This document shows positions 34,171-45,173 of a stretch of DNA of 64,000 bases, in pieces. This DNA is from Selaginella moellendorffii (Eukaryota; Streptophyta; Lycopodiopsida; Selaginellales; Selaginellaceae). The translations under genes and the position numbers were made by a program. Numbering within the stretch: the first letter of the stretch is position 1; each line of letters begins with the position of its first letter. Under the pieces are notes generated by a model. That model was not told where the DNA came from and searched no databases. It was given only the letters and a program-made list of their open reading frames with translations. The stretch is from assembly GCF_000143415.4 (NCBI RefSeq), contig NW_003314333.1, forward strand, positions 62,001 to 126,000, given 5' to 3'.

Positions 34171-36034
34171 CCTTGTTCCGCGCCCAAATTGGGTTTAAAC
34201 CCAAGTTCCCCCCCATGGTATTTGGGGGGGGACCCATATCCTCACGTTAGCCCACCGGTATGCCAAAATAGCACCAGACTCCGTTTGGCTCCGTTTTGTG
34301 TGCTGGTCCTAGCATTGGGATGCTGGTTGCTCTAGGACTGTTCCAAGTCGCTCCGGGCTCCTGTCCCTTCACTCCTTGGGCTGTATGCTCAGGAGTTGCT
34401 CCGTGGTCCGGTTCCGTCACTCTTTAGCTCCAAGCTTGGGAGTTCGGCACCGTTCCTTCATTCAGTGGCCCAAGGCCCTGAACCTTGGGTTCCACTCCGC
34501 TGTCCTTTGGACACATGGTATATGACACGTGGCATGTGTCACGTGGCATAAAGAGGGTTTAGGTTCTGCTTCGTGGTGTTATCCTATGGTAAATCACCAT
34601 AGGATAAAGGGTAAAAACCATGTGCGCTACACATATGCTCGATGATGGGGTTGAGAAAGTTCATGTCCAGAGATTTGCTTGTGGCCACCTCTTCATGTGG
34701 TCTGTCTGCACTGGTTAGATCTCTAGAGCCTAGGAATCCACTTGCTTCCTGTGTTGCTTTGTTCAGCGCACAACTTTGCTGTACAGGGGAGCCATGCTAT
34801 ATGGTTGGTGAGGCCGGTTGAGACATCCCTGGCCTAGGTCCCTGTGCCCTTGAAGGCTCCTGCTCTATTGCTCTGTCCATGCTACTACACAGCTCCCCTT
34901 CTGGTGTCTTGTGCATCACCTTTCCTGCACTTCTAGGCAGGATCGCTTCTTCCAGTGTCATGTCTTCTTCCTGTTGGTTCCCAAGAAGTCTTGAGCTGGT
35001 CTCCACGATAGTATCTGGTGCTGGTATCCCCTCCTTGGTGGTCAAGCTATCTCTGTGTGCACCACCATCCTGTTCCAGTGGGACTAGCTTTTCCAGCGTG
35101 CCCATTGGTGTGTCCACAAGTCCTGCGAGGAGTTTGCAAGTGTGTTGAGCCCTGATCATCATCTCCCTTGTTCCCTGCACAACCTCTTTGTGGAGATCCA
35201 TGGCTGTGCACTCTGCAAGGTGATCACTTACTGTGTGGTGTGATTTCTGCCTTGAGCCTGCTTGGTCGCTAATAGTCTGCTCACTACTTCCTGCTGTGCC
35301 ACTCGAACCTAGCTGCTCACTATCCTCTAAAGAGCCCAGTGAAGCCCTCCTTCCAGTTTTGCTGTTGGCAGCTCTTCCCTTCAGCATCCCTCCCTAGGGC
35401 AGTCAGATGCTAAGGCCGTGGCCTCTAGTGCCTCTTCCAAGTGCGAATGGCTGAGGCTTGGTTCTCCCTCCACTGCTGCTTGGTGCAGGATGACATTCCA
35501 TCCTACAGTGTAAAACAAAAAACAGAGAGATTTTGGAGCGATTCTTCCCTGAATCTCGTGGCAGATGCCCCCACTGTCGGTAGCAAGTGCAGGGAGATTG
35601 GGCACTCTCCCCTTTGCACTCTCCCTCTTCTAGCCATGCCTCTAATCACAGTAGCCATGGTGCTGGACACTGTGCCCCTCCACGCACTAACATGCCAATC
35701 ATTTTTTTTTAGGTCCCCTTTGTAACACCAAATCGATGAAACATGTATGTACATTCCCCAATGTCCCATAGGGACTAATACAAAAACTGGGCATGCTGCC
35801 CGAAGCTCGTGCTACTTAGTGGATAACTCCCTCATCCAAAGTGTGACTAGGCCTGAAGTAGAAGTGGCTGCAGTCGCCCCCGTCATATCACATCCAGATC
35901 CAAGTCCCTGTAACACCAAATCGACTCTGTTTGCCATTGGTCCCAATTGTGGCAACAGTTCCTACCACTAAATCCAAAAATCCTCCCTTCCCGATCATCC
36001 TGAAAGCAAGAAACCATGCATGGTCTTCCAAAAA
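34171..36034. other. sequence between G2 and transposon copy A
   Basis: A minus-strand frame at 34797-35387 (Ser/Glu-rich; LGNQQEEDMTLEEAILP) and an overlapping one at 35381-35605 are unrecognised. They might be the upstream part of the LINE-like ORF split by G2. At 34570-34610 a perfect 10-bp stem (ATCCTATGGT / ACCATAGGAT) is present. At 34515-34545 two CACGTGGC boxes lie 16 bp apart. Confidence 0.4.
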
Positions 36035-36056
36035 GCTCTATTTCGTTAAAGTGGGA
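36035..36056 (+). repeat. copy A left terminal inverted repeat
   Basis: Begins GCTCTATTTCGTTAAA and continues GTGGGA. It matches the reverse complement of 43560-43581 at 21 of 22 positions. Just inside, GTGGGA and TCCCAC (36051-36072) form a small hairpin. Confidence 0.85.
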
Positions 36057-36465
36057 ATTGTCATTATCCCACTTGTAAAATAAGGTTTCCAAACCTTTAT
36101 ATAGTATATAAATATAACAAAATTCGAGGCACATTCCATTTTATTTTAAACAAGGAAATGTCTACTCAATCACTTCTCCTCCCCCTGCCACTGCTTCACC
36201 TCTCTCTTCTCCTTATCATCGTCGTCCAATTTCTTTCCATCCTTTTAATATTGGCTCAGTTGCTCCGAGTCTAGGTGGAGCCCAAGTCCCCATTCAATCT
36301 TTACTTTCCCCTTATTAATAAAACAACTTCGTAGACTTCCAATAACATGCTGAAACACTTCTAGTATAATGCAAATCCTCTCAAAGAATTGTCTTTTAAT
36401 ATTAATACAATGGCATGGAACCCCATGCCATAATAAGTTACATTTTTAAATAAATACATGCCATA

Positions 36466-36822
36466 TCAGATTGTTATTTTTTGCCTCCAACGCCTATATA
36501 ATAATCTTGGAATTTCATCACTCTCCACACTATTAAGATTTAAACCCAATAGTAATGCCATCTCTTCTCTAATATGTCCACGCTCATGTTCAGTGGTCGA
36601 AGAACCCATCCGGTTGAGCAGATTATGGAGATGCGGATAGTGCTTGGCTAGACAATATACATGCCATAAATGATGACTGATGTCTGTCCGATCAAATGGC
36701 TTTTGATATACCATTCCATCTGCCATTTGGTTGATTTTTGCAGCCACCTCCTGGTCTGGCCGGTTCTCTATCACCATCGCTCCAAGCCGTTTTGCAAGGT
36801 CCCCCAGAACATACGGTTTCTT
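36466..36822 (-). pseudogene. copy A: C-terminal remnant of FCP1-like gene
   Basis: Contains KKPYVLGDLAKRLGAMVIEN, QKPFDRTD, HHLWHVYCLAKHYPHLHNL and SSTTEHERG, matching 52146-52500 of copy B. The upstream catalytic half is removed by the deletion that joins it to the ParB-like gene. The frame extends slightly beyond the stop seen in B (LLYRRWRQKITI). Confidence 0.8.
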
Positions 36823-39116
36823 CTACGACGATTCGGAGTCGTAGATCATATAATGGACTGAAGATTCCACCTCCGCAAGTCCCACCATTAAGTCAATGAT
36901 GAAGCTGACTTCGTCTGCATGAGTGATCTCCTCGTTTGTGAAGTCCATCACATAAAAGATGTTCTTGACCTGCTCATCTCCGCGGGAAATGATGCTCCTC
37001 CACCTTTGATCCTCATCCGAATTCACGTATACCTGGTAAGGTTCTCGATAGGCCTCTGCTGCGGGGTCGAGCTGTTTCTGAAGCCGGCGGTCGACATCCC
37101 TCTTAATGAAATTTGGATACTGATCCAACTTCTCAGCTTTACTTTTTGTGGCATCCCGCAGCAGATCGATGAACTTGGGGGCCCCCTTCACGTACTCGTC
37201 GATGTCTTCATTTGACAACTCCAGCTCTTCCATCATCTCTTGCGTGGTGTCGATGCTCACCCTCTCCACGGCCACTTGCTTGAAGATCCAATCCTTCAAT
37301 AGCGCACGAGCTCTCAGAGTCGTGCACAAGTCCTCGTATGTCACAATATGGCCGGGAGTCATTTTGGTCTTCTTGAAGACTACCTCACCACGTAGAAGAG
37401 CATTAGCCACTGTTAGAAGGTCGTCGTCGTCTAGAGACCGTGAGAAACGCAAGGCGTTGAGCTTCAAATCATTGGGCTTCCGGCCGTCCTCCACACCCAT
37501 TAAGTTTAGCAACTCCCCGTCATGGTACCTCCTCAGCACATCTACCCATTTGTCAAAAACAACTTTTGTCGCGAGTAGAATGTTATGGATGCTGAGTGTG
37601 TCATTGACCCCCAGTGTTTTCGAGAGAAGACTCGAGAATTCCTGCAATGGAAATGGCGTGAGGCCACATGCTATGCCACATGCAACGAGGCTTACCTGCC
37701 AGGCGCTAGTTGCTAGTGCACGTCCTTGTCCTGGTTTTTGTGGCTTCTTCAGTTGAACCCAGAGCTTCCGTGTTCGTGCCAATATCTCGTGCAGACCCGA
37801 TTTGTAGCACGTTTCTTGCTTGACATTCTGCGCATGGGAGATGTATATGATAGATCGGAGGGGCGAGTTGCCTTTTATCAGGCGGACAACTCTTGTCTTG
37901 AAGACTTTCTTCACCTCCTCGCCCACCATAATATCCACAACTATCTCTTGCATCGCCAAGCTAGAATGCTGCCTGGAGACGGCATAGAACCGGATGTTCT
38001 GATCGTCCAACACCTTCCTATTGATCAAGTCTGGAAACCTCGTCTCGCCCTTCATTGTTTGGTAGTAGCAGATCACGTCTGCGATGTCGGGTGTTACTGG
38101 ACTTGCCAGCATCTTCTGCTTCAATTTCTCCACCCACTCATCAGATACTAGCCTGTGGTTGTATTTGCTTTGGATGTCGATACGGCTCACGTCGATTGTA
38201 TATACTTTGTTGGAATAGTAATAAGTACTATTATCTGCGACGATTTTTGCTGCCTCTTCTTGCTCTTTCTGCTCTTTGCAGCTCTTCTTTTTGGTGGGTG
38301 TAGTGTTCGAACCCGAGGCAATGGCATCACCGAGTAGCTTCTTTTTTGGAGCAGGAGAGTCGGATGTCGGCTTGAGCTTGACCACCCTTTTCTGCTTCGG
38401 GGTAGTTTCCAGATCGACCCCCTTCCCCTTCGCTTCGCGAACTGGAGGCACTCTCAACGGCTCAATGTTGGAATATAGTTTTTGAACATCGCCGTAGGTG
38501 AGGTCCGTGGATTCCATGTGATCTTCATAGACCCGCAGCGTCTTTGAAATTGTGGGCCTCCTAGACAACCTCTCCCTAGCTCCCTCTAGGAATTCCTCAT
38601 AGCCGCTGCCCCCCTCCGGAAAGCCGCTAGGATGTGCAAGGTGAATCTTGAAGGCGGATGCTGTTTCTACCACAAGTGCTAGTCCATATTCTTGCATGGA
38701 ATTGCATGGAGTGTCTGTCACTTCGATGAGGATCCCCATGCATTCTTTTCTCCCACCATCTGTGTTGTACAGCCTCAGATCCTCGCCTTCCATCCCGAAA
38801 GTCCAACTGGTGAGCTCCTCCCCCTTCTCTGCATCCACATTGACAATGGCTGGAAGAAGAACGCAATTCCTCGCCTGTTCAGAAATGCACAACAATTAGA
38901 GCTGACAGATGAAAAGCTAGCAGCTGGAAATAATGTGAGGCCACACACCATTCACCACTGCATCAGATGTCTTGAGGCTACATCCTAAGATGGCGTGAGG
39001 CTACACGCCATCTGTAACCGAACTGCACTCGAGAGCCCAATCGGTGCATGCCAATGTTGCTACTGAATGGCATGTGGCCTCATGCCATTTTCTACTTGGC
39101 CTAAAAGACTTACCAT
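36823..39116 (-). pseudogene. copy A: ParB-like gene, 3' truncated
   Basis: Same gene as 53515-57124 in copy B. The ATG (39114-39116) is the last codon of exon 1. A 239-nt intron (38875-39113) precedes MARNCVLLPA (read across the splice). The frame stays open to YDSESS at 36823, where a deletion cuts it. A 54-nt intron with GT..AG ends at 37642-37695 contains one 22-bp palindrome. Key residues such as the QHSSLAMQE stretch and AYREPY are intact here although both are nonsense-mutated in B. About 400 C-terminal codons are missing. Confidence 0.8.
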
Positions 39117-40323
39117 TTGAAGCCGAATGGAGGCGTGACAACCGAACTCGCTGGCGAATGTGCACTGTGTGTGCAGCGGATCGTAGCAGCAAGGCTACTT
39201 TGCCACTTACAGTTGGAGAGTGGCACTGAAATCTCCCGGGACGCCAAGTGGGCTGCGTGTGGGTGGCGGAGTGGGCAGCGGAGTTGGCGGCGAAGTTACA
39301 AACTGGGTGTGTCTTGAAGTGGATGCCAATGCACACGAGCGTGATGCGAGCGCGAGTGTGATGCAAGTGCGAGTGGACGCTGATGCACACGAGAAACCTG
39401 TAGAGAAGGTAGATGAGCGCGAATATGAGCGTGATCGCGAGTGGGAGCGCGAGTACGAAGCAAAATGCAAAACCTAACCTCACACGCGTGAAATGTCACG
39501 ACGGTTGGTAATCCCGCAACGTCATCATTCCTCGGACTTGGGCGCCACCATTAATTTCTGGATCGCCGCGCGCATGCATGCACGTGAAATCCAAAAGAAA
39601 TCTGCAACGTCATCATTCCTTGGATTGCATGCATGCGAAATCCAAAAGAAAGATCATGATTGGGATATCATTTAATACCCTCGCTATATTTATACCATGC
39701 ATGATTGGATATTCCAAAGCATCTTGTATTTCCAAAAATGCCAGATGTTCAGCTAAATAAAGAATGGTATACAAATCCCAAAAAATGCACCAAAAAATGC
39801 TTGGCGTCATCTGGCGTTATCTCTTGAATGGCGTGGGGCCGCATGCCATTTTCAGGGGCACATAAGAGTATATTCCTAGAATATTCTGACACGCACGAGA
39901 TTTTTTTGAGTTTTCTGGAGATCCAACTATTAGATCGCAACTAGATTTTACAGAATGGTATACAATGTCCTTGTTGATGACCCTGCAAAGAAGCATCTCG
40001 ATCGGACACCACATGAGACCACACGAGCCTTACAATGTTTCAGGGGCATTTGCCATAGATCCAACCGTTATTTTGCTCCAAGATTTTACAGTTTGGTGTG
40101 CATTGACCTTTCCATCGACACTGCAAAGGGACATCACAATCAGATGTAGGATCACAAGAAACTAACTTCACTAACTCTGGTTTCACCAAGATCTACGTAA
40201 AGAGTTATGAAATGAAAGGACCCTCTCTATTGAAATGTGTTTATGGTCCTAGGGGCATTGTGACATATCAAAGGATTTTGCATCAAGTTCTGTATTTGCA
40301 TGTTTATCAAGCTACTGAATTGC

Positions 40324-40349
40324 TAAACCCTAAACCCTAAACCCTAAAC
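40324..40349 (+). repeat. interstitial telomere-like repeat, copy A
   Basis: About 3.5 units of TAAACCC. The same patch is at 58384-58409 in copy B, so it belongs to the element rather than to a chromosome end. Confidence 0.9.
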
Positions 40350-41200
40350 ATGTGGCAAATGCTGCGTGAAGAAAGATGCCCTTTCTGGGCAAATGCTGTA
40401 AGAGGCAGATGCCGAGCAGATGTATCTCAGGCTAGCGAAGGGGACAAACGAAAGCTAGCTATAAACATGACGGGATGCAAATAGATTACTAGGCTGGTCC
40501 TGCGAAAATCAAAAACCATAATTGAAAACATTGAAAATGCAAAAAGAAAGGTTTATAATATTTTTGAATTTTAAGCAACCAAAGGAATGTAAGTAGGGCA
40601 TGTGTTTGTAAGTTTAAAAATGCCTCAACCACTTAAATTCCCAAGTAAATAAAGCTGTTTCTATTTTTGGTACAGGTAAACTTTATAGCGTGTGCAATTT
40701 TGAACCGAAAAATGCACCAAAAAATGCTCGACTAGCATTATTCTTTGAATGGCGTGTGGCCTTATATTGCCATAAATGGACGTACACACACAGCATAATT
40801 ATTCCTTTACACGGCGAATAATCTTGGCGCGGATCGCTGACATGGCATGGCAAAGTTCGAATCACTGACATGGCACAGCTGGATCGAGGCAAGGACATGA
40901 TGTGACAAAGTTCAACCTCCGACAGCAAAGTCTAGAAGCTACTCAGTTTGAAATTTGTCAGAGGAATCATAAGATCTGGTTTGTCAGAGCATTTGATGTG
41001 ACGTTCAAGCGTGTGTTATTTTTGAATTCTCGAACTCATTCCTAGGTCTATCATTTTTGTGTGCTGTGTTCTTGGTTCCGCTGAGCGCAGTGAGCGCTGC
41101 TTGTGTAAGCGGCGTTGTGAGCTATGGTTTATGCGTCTACGAGCGGTTGCGGCATTGCAAGCGCCATTGCGAGCGGCAGTTTATGCGAGTGGCAGTTTGT

Positions 41201-41304
41201 GCGAGCGGCGCTACGAGCAGTTGCGGTGTTGCGAGCGGCGCTACGAGTAGTTGCGGTGTTGCGAGCGGTGCTACGAGTAGTTGCGGTGTTGCAAGCGGCA
41301 CTGT
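41201..41304 (+). repeat. 30-bp tandem array, copy A only
   Basis: Three full units and a partial unit starting GCGAGCGGCGCTACGAG. Copy B has only the first 16 bp of one unit (59272 on), so the array expanded in A or was lost in B. Confidence 0.85.
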
Positions 41305-41665
41305 CTTTGGTGTGGCTACCGCTTCCTCTTGATATTCGGCACTTGTGCTTCCTGGTATGTTCACCATGGAATGGCTTAGGACCACATTTAGAAATGGCAT
41401 GAGGCCACATGCCATCTTAGGCCCTTGCAATTTCATGGCTAGCATATTGTCATGTATGTTTTTACTTGCCTGCAACTGTGTGTATATCAAGATGGCATGA
41501 GGCCTCATGCCAATTTTGTGAATGCGAAATTTCACGTGGGTGTCAATAGCATGTTTGAATAATGGCATGTGGCCTCATGCTATTGAGGTTGTTTGGTATG
41601 TTATGATTTAGGCCATTCTCCAATCATTTTTTGTATGGTCTTAACTTCTTTTTTGCACTTTCAGA

Positions 41666-42955
41666 ATGGCCTCTGCAAGTGCGACGCATGTTCCCTCCGT
41701 GGATCTTAAGAACCGTGCTACATGGATTCAGGCAAAGGTGTTTCTAAACAACCCCGAGGGGGAGGTGGTAGCTGAGGGCTTAGCCACAGTTGTCGATCCA
41801 AGAGATGCGGTTGCTAATCAAGAATTGGGCTGGGATGATATTGGAGTTGCGATTTTAGAGGTTGTTGACACAGAAGAAAACAGTCTGACTATTGGAAGCA
41901 TTGTGCGGTGGAAATTGAGGCACTTAGTGTTTGAGAATGTGAAGGATTCACAATCAAACACCACTACAACTGATGACAGAACATCTCTTCATGGGAAAAG
42001 AAAGTACACCTTCCTAAAGCGCAGCCAAAGGGATCTGAGCAACGAACCGAAAAGGCAGAAAATGGCGATGGAGGTTCGAATGGTCTCGACAGTTGCTTGT
42101 TGCAAAAGGAGGTGCTGTCAACATGCTGATTGGGATGCTATTGAAGAGGAGAGAGCAAGATACAAGACATTGTCCTGGAAGGCAGCTCGCAATTTTGTGT
42201 ATGAGGCATTACGGTCATCTGTTGATGCTTCAAAACATCAGGTGGGGGGCATGGTCTTCTAGAGGGGTTTGGTCTGCATGAAGGCATGGAGAATCATTTA
42301 TGGAGTCCCTCGAACCACATTCTACAGAATCAAAACTGAGTTCGAGGAACAAAGGGTTCAACAGGCAGTCCATGGGAATGATGGTACTCACAAAACCAGG
42401 GGTCATGTTGTATATGGAGAGGCAATCTTCAAGAGGTTTGTCGAGACATGTAGCAAGCAGCAACCACATAAAACCCGCCTCTTGGAAGATGGAACTCGAG
42501 ACACCCAACGAGTTCTCCCTTCCATGTATACCAAGGGGGCCATATTGGAAGATGTGAATCGGGAACTCCAGAGTAATGGCTACAGGAAGCTGAGCCAATC
42601 TAGATTTAGTAGATTGTGGAGCAACAGGTTCAGGGATGTGAGTATAGGAAAGTACTCCAGCTTTTCAAAGTGTGACGAGTGCACTGCTATCAAAATGGCT
42701 TTGTCGAAGAATTCTTGCATCGCTCAAGAGCGAGAGATGTTGGTTAGAAGGCGGCTCGACCATAACATCGAGTAGAGAAGCTGCAAGACTGCATATTATC
42801 ATAAAAGGATTCTCTCCATGGAGAGACCTGACTCTTACCTCTGCATCATCCACGACAAAATGGACCAGAAAAAGACGTGCTTACCTCGACTCAATCCTGC
42901 CCCCAAGGCAATCTCTTCATCCATGCAGCTGCCTATGTCTCTGTTTGGCCATTTA
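41666..42955 (+). pseudogene. copy A: transposase-like gene, N-terminal half
   Basis: Collinear with 59948-61227 of copy B. Stops TAG at 42260 and TAG at 42773 interrupt the frame where B has CAG and CAA. A splice acceptor TTTCAG directly precedes the ATG as in B. The N-terminal SH3-like stretch and everything after SLFG are deleted. DNA-binding-like parts remain (YGVPRTTFYRIK, FSKCDECT), as does the first acidic motif IIHDKMD. Confidence 0.85.
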
Positions 42956-43559
42956 CTTGATCACCAAATACCTTTTTCCCTTTGCACTAGTATATCTTAA
43001 TACCAGTCTGAGAAATAGAATGGCATGTGCCCTCAGGCTTTTTACTAAATCACTTTTGAAAGAAATGCAAGCCTCTATGTCGTAAAAAAAAGGTACTAGA
43101 GAAATTCCTTAATAATATGAATGTTATTTAGTTTCATGAAAATACACTAAGGGTCAAATGAGTTAAATGACTTCTCCAGACTAGCAATGCCTCTTGCTAC
43201 ACCTTCACAATTAGATTCGTTAGAAAAAGATAACATTGAATAATATCTAAATGTTCTCATCATTAAGTTATATGTCTGGCTAATAGGAATGACGTTCATC
43301 TTGGAAAGCTCACCACACGCTCAATGAACAAACAAATAGTGTGTGCGCGCATGCCATCGCTCTTCTTTAGCTTCAGATTCGGCTTGTTCACCTTGACAAT
43401 GAGATTTATTATACAACCAGATGGACTCAGTCTGGACACAAAGTCACCGCGCTAGTCACCATGCCCCAGATATGTCTAGCCCCTGGACAAAAAACATATA
43501 ATTTCACGTCATTTTCAAATACTTGAAAATTTGTACCTAGTCCCATTTTACTGAATAAA

Positions 43560-43581
43560 TCCCATTTTAACGAAATAGAGC
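43560..43581 (-). repeat. copy A right terminal inverted repeat
   Basis: Reverse complement begins GCTCTATTTCGTTAAA and continues ATGGGA. The AAAATGGGA core is repeated 16 bp further in. Confidence 0.85.
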
Positions 43582-44071
43582 ATCAAAGAGAATCCAAAAA
43601 GCTGGGAACTTTTTCAACTCCCAACTGCTCCAAGTCACCCCTAAAGTGACATCTAGCTCCACCAATCCTTGACTACTACCGACTTCATCACATGTCAAGG
43701 CAAGCAAAATCACATAGATCTTGGCAAAGAGCTCCATTTCTAGAGCTTTTGCAACTATCTGTCCACCATCGAGATGCTTTAAGAGCCTCCTAGGACCATA
43801 GTGACCCACCAACCCTAGCCGCCAAGGAACCCTAGCCCTAGAACAGGGTGAACCCTAACCTTAGCTGCTAGAAACCCTAACCCTAGCCACAGCCCAAGAA
43901 CCCTAATTCCAGAGCATGAGCTAGGGTCGTCTAGATCTCTTGGACCCCAGATCTGAATGAAGTGCCTCTTCTAGGAGTGCTTCTTGCCACTCTCTAGATG
44001 CTAGCCGTGAAGTCGAATTGGGAAAAAGAGTGAAACCAAGCCATGAGAGAGGAAAGAGGAGAAAACAAGTG
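43582..44071. other. spacer with CCCTAA-like degenerate tract
   Basis: No gene. Around 43800-43925 the sequence repeats AACCCTAGCC / AACCCTAACC irregularly, typical of plant retroelement leaders rather than of a telomere. Confidence 0.45.
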
Positions 44072-44924
44072 GGGCATGGATTTCATAGGACCCATCAACC
44101 CTCCAAGCAGTCACTGCAACTCCTACATTTTGGTCATCACTGACTACGTTACCAAGTGGGCCGAAGCTATCGCATTACCTGACTATAAGGCATGACGAGT
44201 GGCAAACTTTCTCTACCAACACATCGTTACAAGGTATGGTGTACCGTTGGAAATCGTCAGTGACTGGGGTACACACTTCTTGAACGAGGTGATCAACCAT
44301 CTCTTCACGGCGTACAACATCAAACAGAAGTTATCAGCACCCTACTATCCTCAAGCGAATGGACAAGCGGAAGCCACCAACAAAATCCTGAAGACCATTT
44401 TGGCCAAAATCGTTAACCAGTCCAGGAGGGAGTGGGATGACAAACTAACCTCTGCTCTGTGGGCTTACTGCACTTCTTACAAAACAGCTACAGGACAAAC
44501 ACCGTTCCAACTCACATACGGACTGGAAGCAATTACACCCATTGAGTTCATTGTTCCCTCACTTCGAATTGCCGTGGAGCATCAGCTCTGAGATGTCGAA
44601 GTTCTTCAACACCGTCTCCAACAACTCGAGGAGTTGGACGAGAAGCGCTTGGAAGCGTACTACCACGTCCACGCTATGCAGTTAGGGCAGAAGGCATGGC
44701 ATGATCGTGCAATGCACAGTCATCAACGGGATCCTATTTGTGATGGTGACTAGGTATATCACTACCAGGGTAAGATCAAACCTATTAGTCATAAGTTTGT
44801 GCCCAAGCGGAAAGGTCCGTATGTTGTGCGTGAGGTTAACCTCAACGGCAATGTACGACTTGAGGAACCGAACGATCCTGATGCTCAAAATAGCACCAAC
44901 ATCAACAAGCTGACCAAGCTGTGA
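44072..44924 (+). pseudogene. gypsy integrase fragment (fifth lineage)
   Basis: Integrase core with all three acidic positions: GMDFIGPIN, VSDWGTHFLNEV and YYPQANGQAEATNK. Then SALWAYCTSYKTATGQTPFQL and YGLEAITPIEF, and a tail GPYVVREVNLNG ending in TKL and a stop. Stops TGA (44190-44195) and TGA (after VEHQL, near 44591) break it. It differs from the G1 and G4 integrases. The rest of its element is absent or replaced by G3. Confidence 0.85.
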
Positions 44925-45173
44925 TGTAACCCTCCGCTCTTACTGCCCGAGACGGACGGTCAGGTAAGTCTGGGAGAGCCTCTACCAGCGATAGATGAAG
45001 AGGAGTCCGAGTCAGAAAAGGAGTGAGAGGAAGAAGAAGCTGAAGTAGAAGCCTGGCGTACGGAAGTACACTAGGAGGAATCGAGCGATGAAGACACTGG
45101 TGAAATGGAAGTTAAGATGAAATTGTGGGATATGTACGAAAAACCAGAAAAGGAGTTTGATTGGCATTGGATC
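44925..45173. other. 3' tail of the gypsy fragment
   Basis: Short Glu-codon-rich sequence (GAGGAAGAAGAAGCTGAAG near 45028) with stops. It ends at the G3 LTR start. Confidence 0.35.

Larger units (their letters stand above)
36410..41583. repeat. 22-bp palindrome family, copy A members
   Basis: Half-site ATGGCATGAGG or ATGGCGTGAGG followed by its reverse complement. Members at 36410, 37653 (in an intron), 38930, 38990 and 39067 (in the 5' intron), 39828, 40749, 41394, 41492 and 41562, with decayed ones near 43018. Variation is mostly TG/CG and CA/CG exchange plus changes in the central two to four bases. Confidence 0.9.
39117..41665. other. copy A: divergent intergenic region
   Basis: Lies between the two divergent genes and so should hold both promoters. 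It contains GCGAG-rich tracts (39220-39470), a telomere-like patch, five to six copies of the 22-bp palindrome and a 30-bp tandem array. No coding region is convincing. The low-complexity frames around 39000-39480 read through GC-rich repeats. Confidence 0.7.
36035..43581. mobile_element. DNA transposon-like element, copy A (internally deleted)
   Basis: 7547 bp bounded by 22-bp terminal inverted repeats with one mismatch. Relative to copy B it lacks about 2.35 kb at 36822/36823 (parts of both minus-strand genes), about 245 bp after 41671 (transposase N-terminus) and about 2.5 kb at 42956 (transposase catalytic region and small ORF). It is therefore non-autonomous. Otherwise it is collinear with B and nearly identical over long stretches. 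I see no target-site duplication at the ends (flanks CCAAAA and ATCAAAG). Confidence 0.85.

Noticed and set aside
37148-37756. 202-codon plus-strand frame, repeated at 55153-55761
   Set aside because: It is the antisense shadow of the ParB-like gene, which has better codon logic, splice junctions that keep frame, and recognisable motifs.
39001-39483. 160-codon minus-strand frame with a hydrophobic start
   Set aside because: It runs through GCGAG-type repeats, crosses the predicted 5' splice donor at 39113 and two palindromes, and differs in frame between copies A and B.
40324-40349. A chromosome end or internal telomere fusion
   Set aside because: Only 3.5 units, and the identical patch occurs in both transposon copies, so it travels with the element.
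36020-43605. TCCAAAAAGCT at both flanks of copy A as an 11-bp target-site duplication
   Set aside because: The left copy overlaps the terminal repeat start while the right one lies 10 bp outside the right terminal repeat, so they cannot both be direct flanks of the same ends.
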